Shown here: one piece after another, positions 18,381 to 27,402 of the stretch
How the letters are laid out: each line of letters opens with the position of its first letter
How positions within the stretch are numbered: the stretch's first letter is position 1
DNA from: Ornithobacterium rhinotracheale DSM 15997
GTDB taxonomy: Bacteria; Bacteroidota; Bacteroidia; Flavobacteriales; Weeksellaceae
Assembly: GCF_000265465.1 (NCBI RefSeq)
Contig: NC_018016.1
Location: 997,501-1,061,500 of the forward strand
Direction of reading: 5' to 3'
DNA: 64,000 nucleotides
Program-made: the position numbers and the translations under genes
The notes under the pieces: model-generated
What the model was told of the DNA's origin: nothing
The model's input: the letters and a program-made list of their open reading frames with translations, nothing else
The model's database searches: none

Positions 18381-19211
18381 TTATTTTTTAATCAACACCA
18401 AAGTATCCGTTGGCTGTTGGGGCCATTTGTAAGAATTTGGCATTTTTTGTCTAAGTTGTAGCACAATGCTGTCGCTTGGTGTATCGTTTAGCGTAATTTC
18501 TATGTTCTCTTTAGGAAATCCAAATGCTTTATCATTTTTGCCCAATGGCTCAAAATGAAATCTAGCATAATTCTCTTTTTCGCCTTGAAATGGGATAAAT
18601 AATATTTTTTTGTTGTAGAGCGAATCGTTTAATTGATATTCCATAATTTTAAATTCGGCTTCGTCTGCCAAATGAATTTGCGTGCTATCAAGTAGCTGAA
18701 ATTCTTGCTTGAGCGGAATATAAGTAGTTTGTTCCAAAACGCTGACTTTTGGGTCGGATGTTGCTGGTTTTGCATCAAAAATATTAATCGCTGCAATGAT
18801 GATGTAGGTAAGCATATTCCCGATTAATAAAGGCTTAAAAAGTGTTTTAAATTTTTCTTTGTAAATTAGTTTTATGACTAAAGTTTCAATGGCCACGCTG
18901 CCCAAGCACATCAAAACATAGCTTGCCACCCAATTCACGAGATTGAAGGTGGAATCAAACAAAATGCTATCAAAAATAAAATGCCAGCCCAGCATTCCAA
19001 AAGCCATCAAAAATGTACCGACGAGCCCCGAAACGAGATTCCCAATCAACGAAGCGACAAAGGATTTTAAATAACTATAGCCAAGCGCGTATTTGAGCAC
19101 AAACATTTCCACGACGATAGTCATAATAATTAAAAACCAGAATTTTAGCAAATTTTCGGCGATGTAAAGTGCTGGCCAAATCACATTGCTGGGCAAAATC
19201 GAAAGCATCAT
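18381..19211 (-). CDS. Multispanning membrane protein of unknown function
   Basis: A 276-aa protein. The N-terminal 140 residues contain about four hydrophobic helices (FLIIMTIVVEMFVLKYAL, a Gly-rich LIGNLVSGLVGTFLMAFG, VASYVLMCLGSVAI, and LIGNMLTYIIIAAINIF). The remaining 130 residues are a soluble, probably extracytoplasmic beta-rich domain. No family was recognised. It could take part in envelope assembly, but nothing in the sequence proves this. Confidence 0.55.
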   Translation of the reverse strand: MMLSILPSNVIWPALYIAENLLKFWFLIIMTIVVEMFVLKYALGYSYLKSFVASLIGNLVSGLVGTFLMAFGMLGWHFIFDSILFDSTFNLVNWVASYVLMCLGSVAIETLVIKLIYKEKFKTLFKPLLIGNMLTYIIIAAINIFDAKPATSDPKVSVLEQTTYIPLKQEFQLLDSTQIHLADEAEFKIMEYQLNDSLYNKKILFIPFQGEKENYARFHFEPLGKNDKAFGFPKENIEITLNDTPSDSIVLQLRQKMPNSYKWPQQPTDTLVLIKK

Positions 19212-19503
19212 AAGTTTTAAATTTTAAAATATGATTGAATTACAAACAATTGTGCCAAAATATCATTTTCAATGGCTGATAAAACTCACATTCATAAAAC
19301 GAGTGCCCAAATCCGTGTCTGAAATAGCAAAAATCGGAATGTTTTGGTACAAGATACTTAGCATAGATTTTCGTTTTTTACGATGATTAAAATTTAAATT
19401 ACACCGTAATATTATACCCAAAAATAAATGCCTTGTACAAAAATTTGCAAACTTGCGCACACGGGATTGCTTGTCTCCTATTTTTTCTTGGCTTTTTTAA
19501 GTT
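19212..19503. other. AT-rich gap, no supported gene
   Basis: Low-complexity AT-rich DNA between the membrane protein and a decayed gene. A 31-codon minus-strand frame beginning MLSILYQN is visible but has no export signal or recognisable motif. It may be debris of a longer gene. Confidence 0.5.
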
Positions 19504-19729
19504 TTATTTCGTTTTTTCTTTTCTAAGTTTTAAATCGAATTTTCCCCCTTCTAAGACCAATTCATCTTTATTTAATTTTTTGATTTTAAAAGTTTTAATC
19601 GTGTTTTGAATCACTTTTATCATTTCCCGTAAAATCAAATTTCACATAAATAGTTTTGTGTTCTTTTTTTTCTTGCGCATTCACGCCCAAACAAAACAAG
19701 CCGATAAGGATTAAAAATAGGTTTTTCAT
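19504..19729 (-). pseudogene. Small secreted protein broken by a frameshift
   Basis: From ATG 19729 a signal peptide (KNLFLILIGLFCLGVNA) is followed by QEKKEHKTIYVKFDFTG, and the frame then stops at 19595 after 44 aa. A second frame continues directly (IQNTIKTFKIKKLNKDEL, then LVLEGGKFDLKLRKEKTK) to a stop at 19504. Joined, they give a roughly 75-residue exported protein with a lipocalin-like strand pattern. A one-base indel near 19615-19635 would explain the break. The first 21 bp around its start are identical to those of the gene at 20252. Confidence 0.6.
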
Positions 19730-19730
19730 T

Positions 19731-20252
19731 TTAAAAATCAGGTGATGAATAAATGTATAAATATCCGTTACGCGGTTCTCTGCAAATATCTTCGTTCATG
19801 TATCCTTTGAAACAATTTATGCTTAAATTATGAGCATGATCAATTTCAGTAGTTCCTATTTTAAATTTTTTAGGAAAAAGTTCTAATATCACATTTCTTA
19901 TTGTATCCCCAACTGAATTTTCCTGCTTTTTTTCATTGTATGAAATGATTTTATACTTTTTTTCTGAGTTCAAATCCTTAGCGTAGACTACGTGCCAGCC
20001 ATTATTTAATTTTTGGGTTTCTTCTATCACCAAATTATACTTAGGCGGATATAGTTCCAAACAAGTTTGTTCTATAATTTTCAGTTTGTTCGGGACTTTT
20101 TGATTATCATAAATATTTCTGCAATAGGAAGCACTCAAAGTGTCCTTAATGCTTATTGAGTCTTTTGTAGCCGTTGCATTTTTCTTTGTTGCGCAAGCAA
20201 CTAATAACAGCATAACCGTTGGCACTAAAGCCATTAAAAATAGGTTTTTCAT
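19731..20252 (-). CDS. Putative lipoprotein of unknown function
   Basis: Starting at ATG 20252 the protein has 173 aa. A signal peptide (MKNLFLMALVPTVMLLL) ends in the lipobox LVAC, followed by a Lys/Thr/Ser-rich linker. The rest has two Cys-containing segments (ASYCRNIY, IEQTCLELY) and a C-terminal NCFKGYMNEDICREPRN, so disulfides are likely. No family was recognised. ATG 20252 is preferred to an upstream start six codons earlier because it matches the signal-peptide start shared with the neighbouring decayed gene. Confidence 0.6.
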   Translation of the reverse strand: MKNLFLMALVPTVMLLLVACATKKNATATKDSISIKDTLSASYCRNIYDNQKVPNKLKIIEQTCLELYPPKYNLVIEETQKLNNGWHVVYAKDLNSEKKYKIISYNEKKQENSVGDTIRNVILELFPKKFKIGTTEIDHAHNLSINCFKGYMNEDICREPRNGYLYIYSSPDF

Positions 20253-20363
20253 TAAAAATCTTTTAAACACAACTAAAATACAATTTTTAAATCATTTAAA
20301 ATGTTAAGAAATTAAGTTTAAAACAAGCTAAAAATCCAATCTTTAAATCTTCGAAAAAATCAC

Positions 20364-20371
20364 TACCTTCG
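20364..20371 (+). promoter_or_regulatory. -7-like box for leuS
   Basis: TACCTTCG is a near match to TAnnTTTG, 38 bp upstream of the leuS ATG. Confidence 0.4.
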
Positions 20372-20409
20372 CAACTTATAGAAGATTACTTAATTTATTT
20401 CAAATAATT

Positions 20410-23244
20410 ATGCAATATCAACCCAATCAAATAGAACCCAAATGGCAAAAGTTTTGGGCAGAAAATAGAATTTACGAGGCAGAAAATCATTCAGATAAGC
20501 CAAAATTTTATGTACTCGATATGTTCCCCTATCCATCAGGCGCAGGTCTGCATGTGGGGCACCCGCTCGGCTACATAGCATCAGACATTTATGCGCGATA
20601 CAAACGCCACAAAGGCTTCAATGTTTTGCACCCTATGGGCTACGACAGCTTTGGTTTGCCTGCTGAGCAATACGCTATCCAGACAGGGCAGCACCCAGCC
20701 ATCACGACTAAAGAAAACATTGCTCGCTACCGTGAGCAGTTAGACAAAATCGGTTTTTCGTTTGATTGGGACAGAGAAATCCGCACTTCCAATCCCGATT
20801 ATTATCGCTGGACACAGTGGATTTTCTTGCAATTATTTGATTCGTTTTTTTGCAATCAAGACCAGAAAGCCAAACCAATCAGCGAATTGATTGCACATTT
20901 TGAAAAAAATGGAAATGCTAATTTAAATGTTGCTTGTGACGAAGACACGCCAAGCTTTACCGCCGAAGATTGGCAAGCTTTTTCAGACAAAGAAAGATCA
21001 GAAATATTACTAAAATATAGGCTCACTTATCTTGCCGAGGCAGAGGTGAACTGGTGCCCTGCGCTGGGTACTGTGCTTGCCAATGATGAGGTAATCAACG
21101 GCTTATCTGAGCGTGGAGGACATCCCGTAGTGCGCAAAAAAATGCGCCAATGGATGATGCGTATCACTGCCTATGCCGAAAGATTGCTCAACGGAATCGA
21201 ATACAACGAGCAAGATCTTGAGTGGACAGACGCACTAAAAGAATCTCAAAAATACTGGATTGGGAAATCCAAAGGTGCATCGGTAAAATTTAAAGTTAAA
21301 GGACAAGAAAATACCGAAATCGAGGTTTTTACTACTCGTCCTGATACCATTTTTGGCGTTTCGTTTATGGTGTTGGCACCTGAGCACGATTTGGTGCAGC
21401 AGCTCACAACACCAGCACAAAAAGAAGCCATCGATGCCTATATCGAGGAAACAGCCAAACGCAGCGAGCGTGAGCGTATGGCAGAGGTAAAACGCGTAAC
21501 GGGCGTGTTCACAGGAGCCTATGCCATCAATCCAATCAGTGGTAAAGAAGTGCCAATCTGGATTGCCGATTATGTGTTGGCAGGCTACGGAACGGGGGCT
21601 GTGATGGCGGTGCCTGCGGGCGATGAGCGTGATTATGCCTTTGCAAAAACTTTTGATTTATCCATCGAAAATATTTTCGAGGGAGTAGACATCAGCGAGC
21701 AAGCCTTTACCGATAAAACAGCCAAGGTGCCTTTGCAAAATTCTGATTTCTTGAATGGACTTACTGTGAAAGAAGCCATGAACAAGGCCATCGAAAAAAT
21801 TGAAAGTTTAGGCGTAGGAAAAGCCAAAATCAATTATAGATTAAGAGATGCCGTATTCAGCCGTCAGCGTTATTGGGGAGAGCCCGTGCCGATTTATTTT
21901 AACCAAGGCATTCCGCAGTCGATTGGCGAGGAACATTTGCCACTCGTGTTGCCAGAAGTAAGCGAATATCTCCCTACCGAAACGGGCGAGCCGCCACTAG
22001 GTCGTGCAACACAATGGGCTTGGGATATCGAGAAAAACCAAGTGGTAGAAAATTCATTAATTGATGAAAAAACGGTGTTTCCATTAGAGTTAAACACCAT
22101 GCCAGGCTGGGCAGGTAGCTCATGGTATCAGTTCCGATATATGGATCCGCAAAACGAAGACGCTTTGGCATCAGACGAAGCATTAAAATATTGGCAAAAT
22201 GTGGATTTATATTTGGGCGGAAGTGAGCACGCAACGGGGCACTTGCTATATAGCCGTTTTTGGACTAAATTCTTAAAAGATAGAGGTTTTGTAAGTTCAG
22301 AAGAGCCGTTTAAAAAACTCATCAACCAAGGAATGATTTTGGGCGAAAGTGCTTTTGTTCATCGTGTGAATAATACCAATCAATATGTTTCTGCCGATAA
22401 ACTTGAGGGCTACGAAACCACACCTGTTCACGCAGATGTAAGCTTTGTGAGCGGGAACAATGTGCTAGATACGCAGGCTTTCAAAAATTGGAGAGATGAC
22501 TTAAAAGACGCTGAATTTATTGTATCAGACGACGGAAAATTCTATGTTTCGCGTGAGGTAGAAAAAATGTCTAAATCTAAATTTAATGTCGTAAATCCAG
22601 ATGATATTTGCAACGAATACGGAGCGGATACTTTGCGTATGTACGAAATGTTTTTGGGTCCAATTGAGCAGTCCAAACCATGGATTACCAATGGACTAAG
22701 TGGAGTAAATGGATTCATCAAAAAGCTATGGCGTTTGTTCTTTAAAAACGACGAGCTTCAAGTAGTGGATGCGCCAGCGAGTAAAGAAGAGCTTAAAGTA
22801 TTGCACACTTTAATTCAAAAAGTGACAGACGATATCGAGAATTTCTCGTTCAATACATCGGTTTCTGCCTTTATGATTGCCGTAAACGATTTGCAAAAAC
22901 TACAATGCAACAAGGCTGAAATCCTTTCGCCATTGGTGATTTTGCTTTCGCCATTTGCGCCGCATATTGCCGAGGAATTGTGGCATGTTTTGGGCAACGA
23001 GGACAGCGTAACACGCCAGCCCTACCCTATTTTTGAAGAAAAATATTTGAAAGAAGACAACAAAGAATATCCGATTTCATTTAACGGAAAAATGAGATTT
23101 ACCCTATCATTGCCACTAGATTTAAGCAAAGAAGAAATCGAAAAAGCCGTAATGGAAGAGCCACAAACTGCCAAATATCTTGAAGGAAAAAACCCGAAAA
23201 AGATTATCGTAGTACCAGGCAAAATCGTGAATATTGTGATGTAA
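20410..23244 (+). CDS. leuS: Leucyl-tRNA synthetase
   Basis: Class Ia synthetase of 944 aa charging tRNA-Leu. The HIGH-type motif is in [15 protein letters not shown] (about 38-52). The CP1 editing domain contains the conserved [13 protein letters not shown] (about 308-320) and [10 protein letters not shown]. The zinc/leucine-specific region and the KMSKS motif ([15 protein letters not shown], about 717-731) follow, then the anticodon-binding and C-terminal domains. The chain carries an insertion near 145-185 (between [11 protein letters not shown] and [16 protein letters not shown]), longer than in E. coli LeuS and seen in Bacteroidota. It stands as a single gene with a strong terminator. 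Confidence 0.97.
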   Translation: MQYQPNQIEPKWQKFWAENRIYEAENHSDKPKFYVLDMFPYPSGAGLHVGHPLGYIASDIYARYKRHKGFNVLHPMGYDSFGLPAEQYAIQTGQHPAITTKENIARYREQLDKIGFSFDWDREIRTSNPDYYRWTQWIFLQLFDSFFCNQDQKAKPISELIAHFEKNGNANLNVACDEDTPSFTAEDWQAFSDKERSEILLKYRLTYLAEAEVNWCPALGTVLANDEVINGLSERGGHPVVRKKMRQWMMRITAYAERLLNGIEYNEQDLEWTDALKESQKYWIGKSKGASVKFKVKGQENTEIEVFTTRPDTIFGVSFMVLAPEHDLVQQLTTPAQKEAIDAYIEETAKRSERERMAEVKRVTGVFTGAYAINPISGKEVPIWIADYVLAGYGTGAVMAVPAGDERDYAFAKTFDLSIENIFEGVDISEQAFTDKTAKVPLQNSDFLNGLTVKEAMNKAIEKIESLGVGKAKINYRLRDAVFSRQRYWGEPVPIYFNQGIPQSIGEEHLPLVLPEVSEYLPTETGEPPLGRATQWAWDIEKNQVVENSLIDEKTVFPLELNTMPGWAGSSWYQFRYMDPQNEDALASDEALKYWQNVDLYLGGSEHATGHLLYSRFWTKFLKDRGFVSSEEPFKKLINQGMILGESAFVHRVNNTNQYVSADKLEGYETTPVHADVSFVSGNNVLDTQAFKNWRDDLKDAEFIVSDDGKFYVSREVEKMSKSKFNVVNPDDICNEYGADTLRMYEMFLGPIEQSKPWITNGLSGVNGFIKKLWRLFFKNDELQVVDAPASKEELKVLHTLIQKVTDDIENFSFNTSVSAFMIAVNDLQKLQCNKAEILSPLVILLSPFAPHIAEELWHVLGNEDSVTRQPYPIFEEKYLKEDNKEYPISFNGKMRFTLSLPLDLSKEEIEKAVMEEPQTAKYLEGKNPKKIIVVPGKIVNIVM

Positions 23245-23272
23245 ATTCGTAAGCATTTTTGAATAAACTTAT

Positions 23273-23305
23273 CCCCGCGCGGACAAAGTCCGCGCGGGGA
23301 GTTTA
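23273..23305 (+). terminator. leuS terminator
   Basis: A perfect 12-bp GC-rich stem (CCCCGCGCGGAC, AAA loop, GTCCGCGCGGGG) stands out in AT-rich DNA, 28 bp after the leuS stop. It is followed by a short T-rich stretch. Confidence 0.75.
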
Positions 23306-23417
23306 GTTTTATACATTTTTAGTGAAGCTTTTTGTGGCGATTTATAGTAAATCTTTCCCTTTCTTTTAGATGATTTATGCCTAAGAGTTTGCGCTTTTGT
23401 AAGGATGTTTTAGAAAA

Positions 23418-23545
23418 TTCTTAAGTGAGATTAAGAGAAAACCCTTAAGAGTTTTTATCTTAACCCTTAAGGATTATTGTAGTAACCCTCAAGGGTTTTT
23501 ATTCTAACCCTTAAGGGTTATTGTTATAATCCTTAAGGATTTATT
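23418..23545. repeat. Tandem array of about 22-bp palindromic units
   Basis: Five units start at 23440, 23462, 23484, 23506 and 23529, with steps of 22, 22, 22 and 23 bp. Each centres on a palindrome close to AACCCTTAAGGGTT. A degenerate sixth core is near 23418. The array lies in the 487-bp gap between leuS and the acetyltransferase gene. The rest of that gap shows only the leuS terminator and AT-rich DNA. Confidence 0.85.
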
Positions 23546-23731
23546 TTAAAACTAAAGGAGAAAAGACCTAAAACATAAGTTGCTTTTTTCTAAAACAAGC
23601 GGAGGTGTTATTTAAAAGAGGCTTAAGGAGTGAAGGGGGATTGCTTTAAACATAAAATAATATAGAGCTCCTTTTAGTTTTTGTTTAGGTTTAAAAAATC
23701 AATTATCTTTAGAACTTGAAACTGAAGAGAT

Positions 23732-24904
23732 ATGAAACCCCGCTATTATTCCCTAGATGTGTTCCGTGGAGCCACGGTAGCATTGATGATTTTAGTTAAT
23801 AATCCTGGTTCGTGGAGTGCAATGTTCAAGCCACTCACCCATGCCGAATGGGCAGGTTGCACGCCCACAGATTTGGTGTTTCCATTCTTTTTATTTGCGG
23901 TGGGGAACGCCATGGCATTTGTAATTCCACGAATGCAGAAAGCGGGAAGTCAAGTTTTTTGGCGAAAAGTTTTAAAAAGAACATTTTTAATCTTTATCAT
24001 CGGCTTGTTGCTCAATTGGTTTCCGTTTGTGCAATGGAAAGATGGAATTTTAACCTTTAAACATTGGGAGAATGTGCGAATTTTAGGGGTTTTGCAGCGT
24101 ATTGCTTTTGCTTATTTCTTTGCAGCCATTATTGCTTACTATTTTAAGGAAAAAAAGGTTTTAATCATAAGTTTTTTACTGCTCATCGTCTACTGGCTTT
24201 TAGCCTTACTTTTGGGCGGAGCCGATCCGTATTCCATGCAAGGTTTTTGGGGAACGAGGGTAGATTTAGCCATTTTGGGCGAATCGCATATGTATCACGG
24301 AGAGGGCGTTCCGTTTGATCCTGAGGGATTTGTTGGTGCTATTTCGTCTACGGCACAAGTTTTACTGGGCTATTTAGCAGGGAAAATCATCATGGCGCAA
24401 GGTGAGGTAAATTGGCTTTTTGTGAGAGCACCAAAAACGAGCGAACTGCATTACAAAGTGCTGAGTATGCTATTTGTAAGTGCTGGGATTCTGCTTGTTG
24501 TAGCGTATGTTTGGCAATTGGATTTTCCCATTATCAAGAAAATTTGGTCTAGCACTTATGTGTTGTACACCACGGGCTTGGCGATTATCACAATCAGCAT
24601 TATGATTTGGTTTATTGAGGTTTTAAAAGCTAAAAACTTTTTGACGCAATTCTTTGATGTTTTTGGGAAAAACCCGCTATTTATTTTTGTTTTAAGTGGA
24701 TTAATTCCGCGCCTTTTGTCTTTGGTAAGGATTCCTACTCAAGACGGATTTACCACGCCTTTAAAATATATTTATACCACATTTTGCAAACCTTTGTCTG
24801 CCAATGAAAATGTGGGTTCTTTTGTGTATTCTGTGGTATTTTTGGTATTGATGTGGAGCATTGCTTATCTGCTCGACAGGAAAAAGATTTACATCAAAGT
24901 TTAA
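23732..24904 (+). CDS. Membrane acetyltransferase, heparan-alpha-glucosaminide N-acetyltransferase-like (DUF5009/COG4299)
   Basis: Polytopic protein of 390 aa with about 10-11 membrane helices. It opens with YYSLDVFRGATVALMILVNNPG, the family signature that places a conserved Asp and Asn near the first helix, and continues with TPTDLVFPFFLFAVGNAM. Relatives transfer acetyl groups across membranes to amino sugars. In this neighbourhood of glycan genes, acetylation of a surface or salvaged sugar is a reasonable guess. It starts 187 bp after the palindromic array. Confidence 0.85.
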   Translation: MKPRYYSLDVFRGATVALMILVNNPGSWSAMFKPLTHAEWAGCTPTDLVFPFFLFAVGNAMAFVIPRMQKAGSQVFWRKVLKRTFLIFIIGLLLNWFPFVQWKDGILTFKHWENVRILGVLQRIAFAYFFAAIIAYYFKEKKVLIISFLLLIVYWLLALLLGGADPYSMQGFWGTRVDLAILGESHMYHGEGVPFDPEGFVGAISSTAQVLLGYLAGKIIMAQGEVNWLFVRAPKTSELHYKVLSMLFVSAGILLVVAYVWQLDFPIIKKIWSSTYVLYTTGLAIITISIMIWFIEVLKAKNFLTQFFDVFGKNPLFIFVLSGLIPRLLSLVRIPTQDGFTTPLKYIYTTFCKPLSANENVGSFVYSVVFLVLMWSIAYLLDRKKIYIKV

Positions 24905-24934
24905 GAAAAAAATAGCACCTTTGCAGTAAATAAA

Positions 24935-26056
24935 ATGAGCATGAAAGTTTTACACCTATCGGGGTCTAAACACCACTGGAGCGGAAACGAACAACAATTA
25001 GCGGATTTAATCGAGAATTTATCGGCACTGGGCGTAGAAAATCACATCTTGTGCTATGAGGATTCAGAAATTCAAAAATATGCTTTAAAAAAGGGAATTA
25101 AGGTTTGTGCTTTGCCCCGAAAAAGTATTTATTCGCCGAGTTTGGCACGAGCTTTACGAGACTATATCCGAAGGAAACATATTGAAGTGATACATGCTCA
25201 TACAAGTAATTTTTTGACATTGTATTTGGTGGCAGATTTGCTGTTTTCGCTCAAGACGCCTACCGTGTTTTCGCGCAAAGGATTTAGCGAAAAATCTAGT
25301 TTTGTGAGCAGATATAAGTATAATTACAAAAATATAGATGCTACGATTTGTGTTTCGGGAGCGGTGCGCGAAAATTTGAAACAATTTGTGAAACCTGAAA
25401 ATCATCACAGATTGCGCGTGATTTATGACGGAATTAAGGTTGAATCTTCGCAAAAAGAAATGCCCGATTTTCGCCAAAAATACCAGATTCCGCAAGATGC
25501 TTTTCTATTAGGAAATATTGCCAATCATGTGCCTGCCAAGGATTTGGAAACGCTGGTGCGCACAATGGATTATTTAATTCACACTTTGGGCAAAGAAAAT
25601 GTGTATTGCGTGCAAATTGGAAAAGAAACGGAATTTACGCCAGCATTGGAAGCTTTGGCTAAAGAGCTAAATGTGGACAGGCAATTGATTTTTGTAGGAC
25701 AAATTGCCGAAGCCAAATACTATTTACCACAATTTGATACTTTTGCAATGTCTTCTCAGTCAGAGGGTTTGCCACTCACGGTGTATGAATCGTTTTTAAA
25801 CAAAATTCCAGTCGTGAGTACCAAGGCGGGTGGTGTTGCCGAAGCGATTACCGATGCCGAAAATGGCTTGCTCAGCGAGATAAAAGACCACCAAACTTTA
25901 GCTCAAAAAATAAATACTTTGATAGAAAATCCTAATTTAAAACAAGAATATGCTGAGAAAGCATATGAGGTTTTGTTAGAAAAATTTGATGCTAAACTTT
26001 GCGCCAAAAATACCAAGGATTTATACCAAGAAGCAATCGAAAATAGAAAGAAATAA
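24935..26056 (+). CDS. Glycosyltransferase family 4
   Basis: GT-B fold transferase of 373 aa. The N-terminal domain starts MKVLHLSGSKHHWSGNEQQ (donor-side glycine loop) with IEVIHAHTSN near residue 83. The C-terminal nucleotide-sugar domain has LLGNIANHVPAKDLE and SEGLPLTVYESFLNKIPVV, the E-x7-E motif of retaining GT4 enzymes. It probably builds LPS or another surface glycan. Its stop codon overlaps the start of the PIG-L gene by one base, so the two are coupled. Confidence 0.88.
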   Translation: MSMKVLHLSGSKHHWSGNEQQLADLIENLSALGVENHILCYEDSEIQKYALKKGIKVCALPRKSIYSPSLARALRDYIRRKHIEVIHAHTSNFLTLYLVADLLFSLKTPTVFSRKGFSEKSSFVSRYKYNYKNIDATICVSGAVRENLKQFVKPENHHRLRVIYDGIKVESSQKEMPDFRQKYQIPQDAFLLGNIANHVPAKDLETLVRTMDYLIHTLGKENVYCVQIGKETEFTPALEALAKELNVDRQLIFVGQIAEAKYYLPQFDTFAMSSQSEGLPLTVYESFLNKIPVVSTKAGGVAEAITDAENGLLSEIKDHQTLAQKINTLIENPNLKQEYAEKAYEVLLEKFDAKLCAKNTKDLYQEAIENRKK

Positions 26057-27402
26057 TGGAGTTTGTTATATTTTTAGTTATACTAATTATCAGCACTTTT
26101 TTACTTTACAAAAAGCGAAAAAAATCTTATCCCTATGCGGTGAATCAAGACGAAAAACACGCTTTTAAAAATGGACAAAAATTGCATTTAAAACACAATT
26201 CTTTATCCTTGCCAAGTGATGTCCAAGAACATACATTATTCTTAAAAATCAAGGTAAAAAGCAGTTTATTAGGCTTTTTAAAACAGCCATACATTGAAAT
26301 TTCGGCAGAGGGTAAATCATTGAAACAATACATAGAGCATGGTGCCAAAGGCGATAGATATTTAAACATCAGTAATTTTAATTCGGTGAAAGAAATTACT
26401 CTAAAACCTAAGAGAATGCAGATTTGTAGCGATGAGGTAGAGCTATTTCAGTTTAAAAATCCTGAATTAAAAGATAAAAAAATTCTAATCGTAGCACCAC
26501 ATCCCGATGATGCCGAAATCGCGGCGTATGGCTTGTATAGTCAGTTTGCTAAAGATGTTTTTGTACTCACTTTTTCGGCGGGCGAGCGAGGGAAATTCAA
26601 GTATAGAGAGCTCTATACCGATGTCCAAGAACAGCATTTGAAGAAAGGCGAAATCCGTACTTGGAATGCTCTTACGGTGCCTTTGATGGCGGGTGTGCCT
26701 ACCGAAAATGTGCTGATGCTTGGCTACTTCAACGAAATGTTGGATGATATGTATCGTGAGCCTGAAAAGAATTTTGGTTCCGATAAATTAAATACCGATG
26801 ATGTTGAAATCTTTAGAAAATTTAATTTTTCATCGTTGGGTAAAAAACTTGCGGGCGAGGCAAATTGGAATGATATGATTCAGAATTTAAAAATGATTTT
26901 AACTGAATTTCAGCCAGATGTAATTATTACGCCTCATCCGTTTATCGATAGTCATGAGGATCACCAGTATGCTACGATTAGCATTATTCAAGCCTTGAAA
27001 GAACTCAATTTACACGATGGGAAATTGCTTCTTTACACCAATCATTATACTGAAAAAGAGTTTTATCCGTTAGGGAAAATCGGTGCGATAATGCCACTGC
27101 CTTTCAAAAGTGAGGCGAATATTTATTGCTCTTCGGTGTTTTCGTTTCCTGTGAGCGAAAAAGAGCAAAAAGATAAAATTTTGGCGTTTGATGCCATGAA
27201 TGATTTGCGCCCAAATACCGAGTATCGCTTTGCACACCGTTTGTTTGCCGATGGATTTACCCGAGGACGAGAAAAGCTGTTAAGTATAGAAAAAGATTAT
27301 TTCAATCGCTATATTCGTAGCAATGAGTTGTTTTTTGTCGTGGATTTTGATGAAATGTATCAGCCCGAAAAATACAAAGCTTTAATAGAAGGGTTAAGCT
27401 AA
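26056..27402 (+). CDS. PIG-L/LmbE-type zinc deacetylase, membrane-anchored
   Basis: A 448-aa protein with one N-terminal membrane segment (FVIFLVILIISTFLLY), a roughly 120-residue linker domain, and a LmbE-like deacetylase domain. The metal motif APHPDDAEIAA is at about 149-159 and the second histidine cluster HPFIDSHEDHQYA at about 295-307. Family members remove N-acetyl groups from GlcNAc-type sugars. With the adjacent GT4 it probably modifies a surface glycan. Its last 9 bp overlap the 3' end of the convergent O-antigen ligase gene. Confidence 0.85.
   Translation: MEFVIFLVILIISTFLLYKKRKKSYPYAVNQDEKHAFKNGQKLHLKHNSLSLPSDVQEHTLFLKIKVKSSLLGFLKQPYIEISAEGKSLKQYIEHGAKGDRYLNISNFNSVKEITLKPKRMQICSDEVELFQFKNPELKDKKILIVAPHPDDAEIAAYGLYSQFAKDVFVLTFSAGERGKFKYRELYTDVQEQHLKKGEIRTWNALTVPLMAGVPTENVLMLGYFNEMLDDMYREPEKNFGSDKLNTDDVEIFRKFNFSSLGKKLAGEANWNDMIQNLKMILTEFQPDVIITPHPFIDSHEDHQYATISIIQALKELNLHDGKLLLYTNHYTEKEFYPLGKIGAIMPLPFKSEANIYCSSVFSFPVSEKEQKDKILAFDAMNDLRPNTEYRFAHRLFADGFTRGREKLLSIEKDYFNRYIRSNELFFVVDFDEMYQPEKYKALIEGLS

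Noticed and set aside
19269-19460. 63-codon minus-strand gene
   Set aside because: No signal peptide, no motif, biased AT-rich composition; more likely chance or debris.
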